Source of the DNA: MGNI01 sp964353875
GTDB lineage: Bacteria > Chloroflexota > Anaerolineae > Anaerolineales > E44-bin32
Assembly: GCA_964353875.1 (NCBI GenBank)
Contig: CAYGXU010000070.1
Coordinates: 1-16,569, forward strand
Reading direction: 5' to 3'
Length of the DNA stretch: 16,569 bases
Shown: positions 15,338-16,569 of the stretch, piece by piece
Layout of the letters: the number at the start of each line of letters is the position of its first letter
Position numbering within the stretch: the stretch's first letter is position 1
Program-made: the position numbers and the translations under genes
Notes under the pieces: generated by a model
The model's input: the letters and a program-made list of their open reading frames with translations, nothing else
What the model was told of the DNA's origin: nothing
The model's database searches: none

Positions 15338-16569
15338 TCACATCTGCAAGAATTCCGGCAGGGAGCCTCGCTCGGCTGCCACCATCTCCTCGAACATCTG
15401 ACGGATTTCAGCCAGAGAACAGGCTGCTGCCGTGAGCGGATCCATTGCCAGCGCATAGACGGCCGCCTCCCGCTCCTCTTCCAATATCGCCGTGGCGACG
15501 AGATCGTGGACTGCCATATGTTGTTGACACAGGGCGGCCAATTGGGTCGGCAGGGCGCCGAAATAGGTTGGCTGTACCCCCCTGCGATCGACCAGACAGG
15601 CCACCTCCACCACGCCATCCTGCGGCAGATTCTCGATCAGGCACGTATTGAGCACATTGCCATAGATCACCGTTGGCACGTTCGTTGCCATCGCCTCGAT
15701 GATGTAGGAGGCGAACTCCGGACCCCGCTCCAACTCAGCCTGCTCTTCACCTGCCAGGACGCGCCTCAGATAAGCGTCGTTCTCCTCCCGCCAACGCGGC
15801 CAATTGTTGGCATAGAAACCGGTCTCGCCCAGGTAGCCGGCGCGGCAATATTTCTCGATCAAATCATTACGTTTACGGAAATAAGGGACGTATTCGGAGC
15901 TATGACCGCTCGATTCGGTCACAAAGGCTCCCAGATGGAACATCATCTCGAAGCGCACTGGATCTTGTTCATAGATCTTTGGATTCTTCGCGCGCTCAAA
16001 GAGCAAGGGATAGAGGTCCTCCCCATTCCTGGTCAACTCAGTGAGCCAGGCCAGATGGTTGATGCCCGCGGCGCGAAAGTCGACCTGCTCAAAAGGGATA
16101 CCCAGATAACCAGCCAATTGTATCGCCGTATGCTGGATCGAGTGGCACAGACCGACAATCGGCAGGCTCGAGGTGCGCAGTCCGGCGAGCACGGTGATCG
16201 ACATCGGATTGGTGTAATTCATCACCAGGGCATTAGGGGCCAGGTCCTCGATATCCGCCAGGATATCCAGCCAGGCTGGCAGCGTACGCAGGGCTTTGAA
16301 GATCCCTCCCGGCCCGATGGTGTCGCCAATGCATTGATTGACCCCATATTTCAACGGAATCTCGAAATCATGGCGCACGTTGGCCAGGCCGGCCACCTCG
16401 ATGGTGTTGACCACGTAATCGCAATCGGTGATGACTTCCTCGCGATCGGTCGATGAGACTACTTTCCACTCCGTTCCCGTCCTCGAGATCAGGTGCTCTG
16501 CCATGCGGTGGGCCAATTCCAGGCGTTCGGCGTCAATGTCCACCAAAGCGAAGATGCCAGGTGGGATCT
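15338..16569 (-). CDS. Glycoside hydrolase family 4 (alpha-galactosidase/alpha-glucosidase-like), 5' end outside window
   Basis: At least 410 residues are in frame and open to the window edge, so the start is missing. The visible part begins just inside the Rossmann fold with ALVDID, which in GH4 enzymes sits about 30-40 residues from the N-terminus. The TTG at 16546 is an internal Leu codon, not a start. GH4 enzymes split alpha-glycosides by an unusual redox/elimination mechanism using NAD and a divalent metal. Numbering from that Leu: NTIEVAGL (47-54), GDTIGPGGIFKALRTLP (74-90), NYTNPM (110-115), metal-binding Cys134 (GLCHSIQHT) and His164 (GINHLAW). All expected residues are present. Substrate could be an alpha-galactoside, alpha-glucoside or glucuronide; GDTIGPGG and CHSIQHT are closest in style to the MelA side. 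It lies upstream of a PfkB kinase on the same strand, probably one sugar-use unit. Confidence 0.92.
   Translation of the reverse strand, partial: IPPGIFALVDIDAERLELAHRMAEHLISRTGTEWKVVSSTDREEVITDCDYVVNTIEVAGLANVRHDFEIPLKYGVNQCIGDTIGPGGIFKALRTLPAWLDILADIEDLAPNALVMNYTNPMSITVLAGLRTSSLPIVGLCHSIQHTAIQLAGYLGIPFEQVDFRAAGINHLAWLTELTRNGEDLYPLLFERAKNPKIYEQDPVRFEMMFHLGAFVTESSGHSSEYVPYFRKRNDLIEKYCRAGYLGETGFYANNWPRWREENDAYLRRVLAGEEQAELERGPEFASYIIEAMATNVPTVIYGNVLNTCLIENLPQDGVVEVACLVDRRGVQPTYFGALPTQLAALCQQHMAVHDLVATAILEEEREAAVYALAMDPLTAAACSLAEIRQMFEEMVAAERGSLPEFLQM

Noticed and set aside
15332..16456. A 374-codon plus-strand open frame opposite the GH4 gene.
   Set aside because: His/Gln/Arg-rich antisense shadow of a gene with intact GH4 metal and NAD motifs.
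1..16569. The window length equals that of the human mitochondrial genome.
   Set aside because: The gene content is plainly bacterial (MFS, STAND, ABC, PIN, GH4); the length is a coincidence.

Overview
The window looks like chromosomal DNA of a free-living bacterium, most likely a member of the Chloroflexota (Anaerolineae-like). This rests on gene style, not on a marker gene: large zinc-ribbon/class III cyclase/STAND-ATPase proteins, a propeller protein with a Thr-Pro-rich linker after a single membrane segment, a penicillin-acylase-family hydrolase and mid-range GC. No rRNA, tRNA, CRISPR array, phage gene or complete insertion sequence was seen.

Left part (1-5987, all minus strand): a compact run of three genes read right to left. 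The first is a 12-TM-type MFS exporter with a C-terminal cyclic-nucleotide-binding domain. The second is a 1321-residue protein joining two zinc ribbons, a class III nucleotide cyclase domain, a STAND-type ATPase, a short helical repeat region and a complete oligopeptide-binding (SBP_bac_5) domain that would have to lie in the cytosol. The third is the start of another class III cyclase protein, cut by the window edge. Gaps are 42 and 6 bases, so they are probably co-transcribed. The simplest reading is a local cyclic-nucleotide circuit: solute sensing and nucleotide synthesis by the cyclase proteins, with the transporter as a direct cNMP-responsive effector. This is the most interesting part of the window.

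Middle (5988-11008, plus strand): a 598-base gap with no convincing gene. Next comes a membrane-anchored, TP-linker, Reg_prop-like propeller gene broken by one in-frame TAG that very probably replaces a conserved Trp codon, and whose N-terminal zinc ribbon is also eroded. After a 409-base spacer there is a complete penicillin-acylase-family Ntn hydrolase without a signal peptide.

Right part (11011-16569, minus strand): a VapBC-type toxin-antitoxin pair with a perfect 10-bp inverted repeat in front of it. It is followed by an ABC-2 exporter pair (ATPase and permease overlapping by 4 bases), a PfkB-family sugar kinase, and a GH4 NAD/metal-dependent glycosidase truncated by the window edge. The last two look like a small sugar-use unit.
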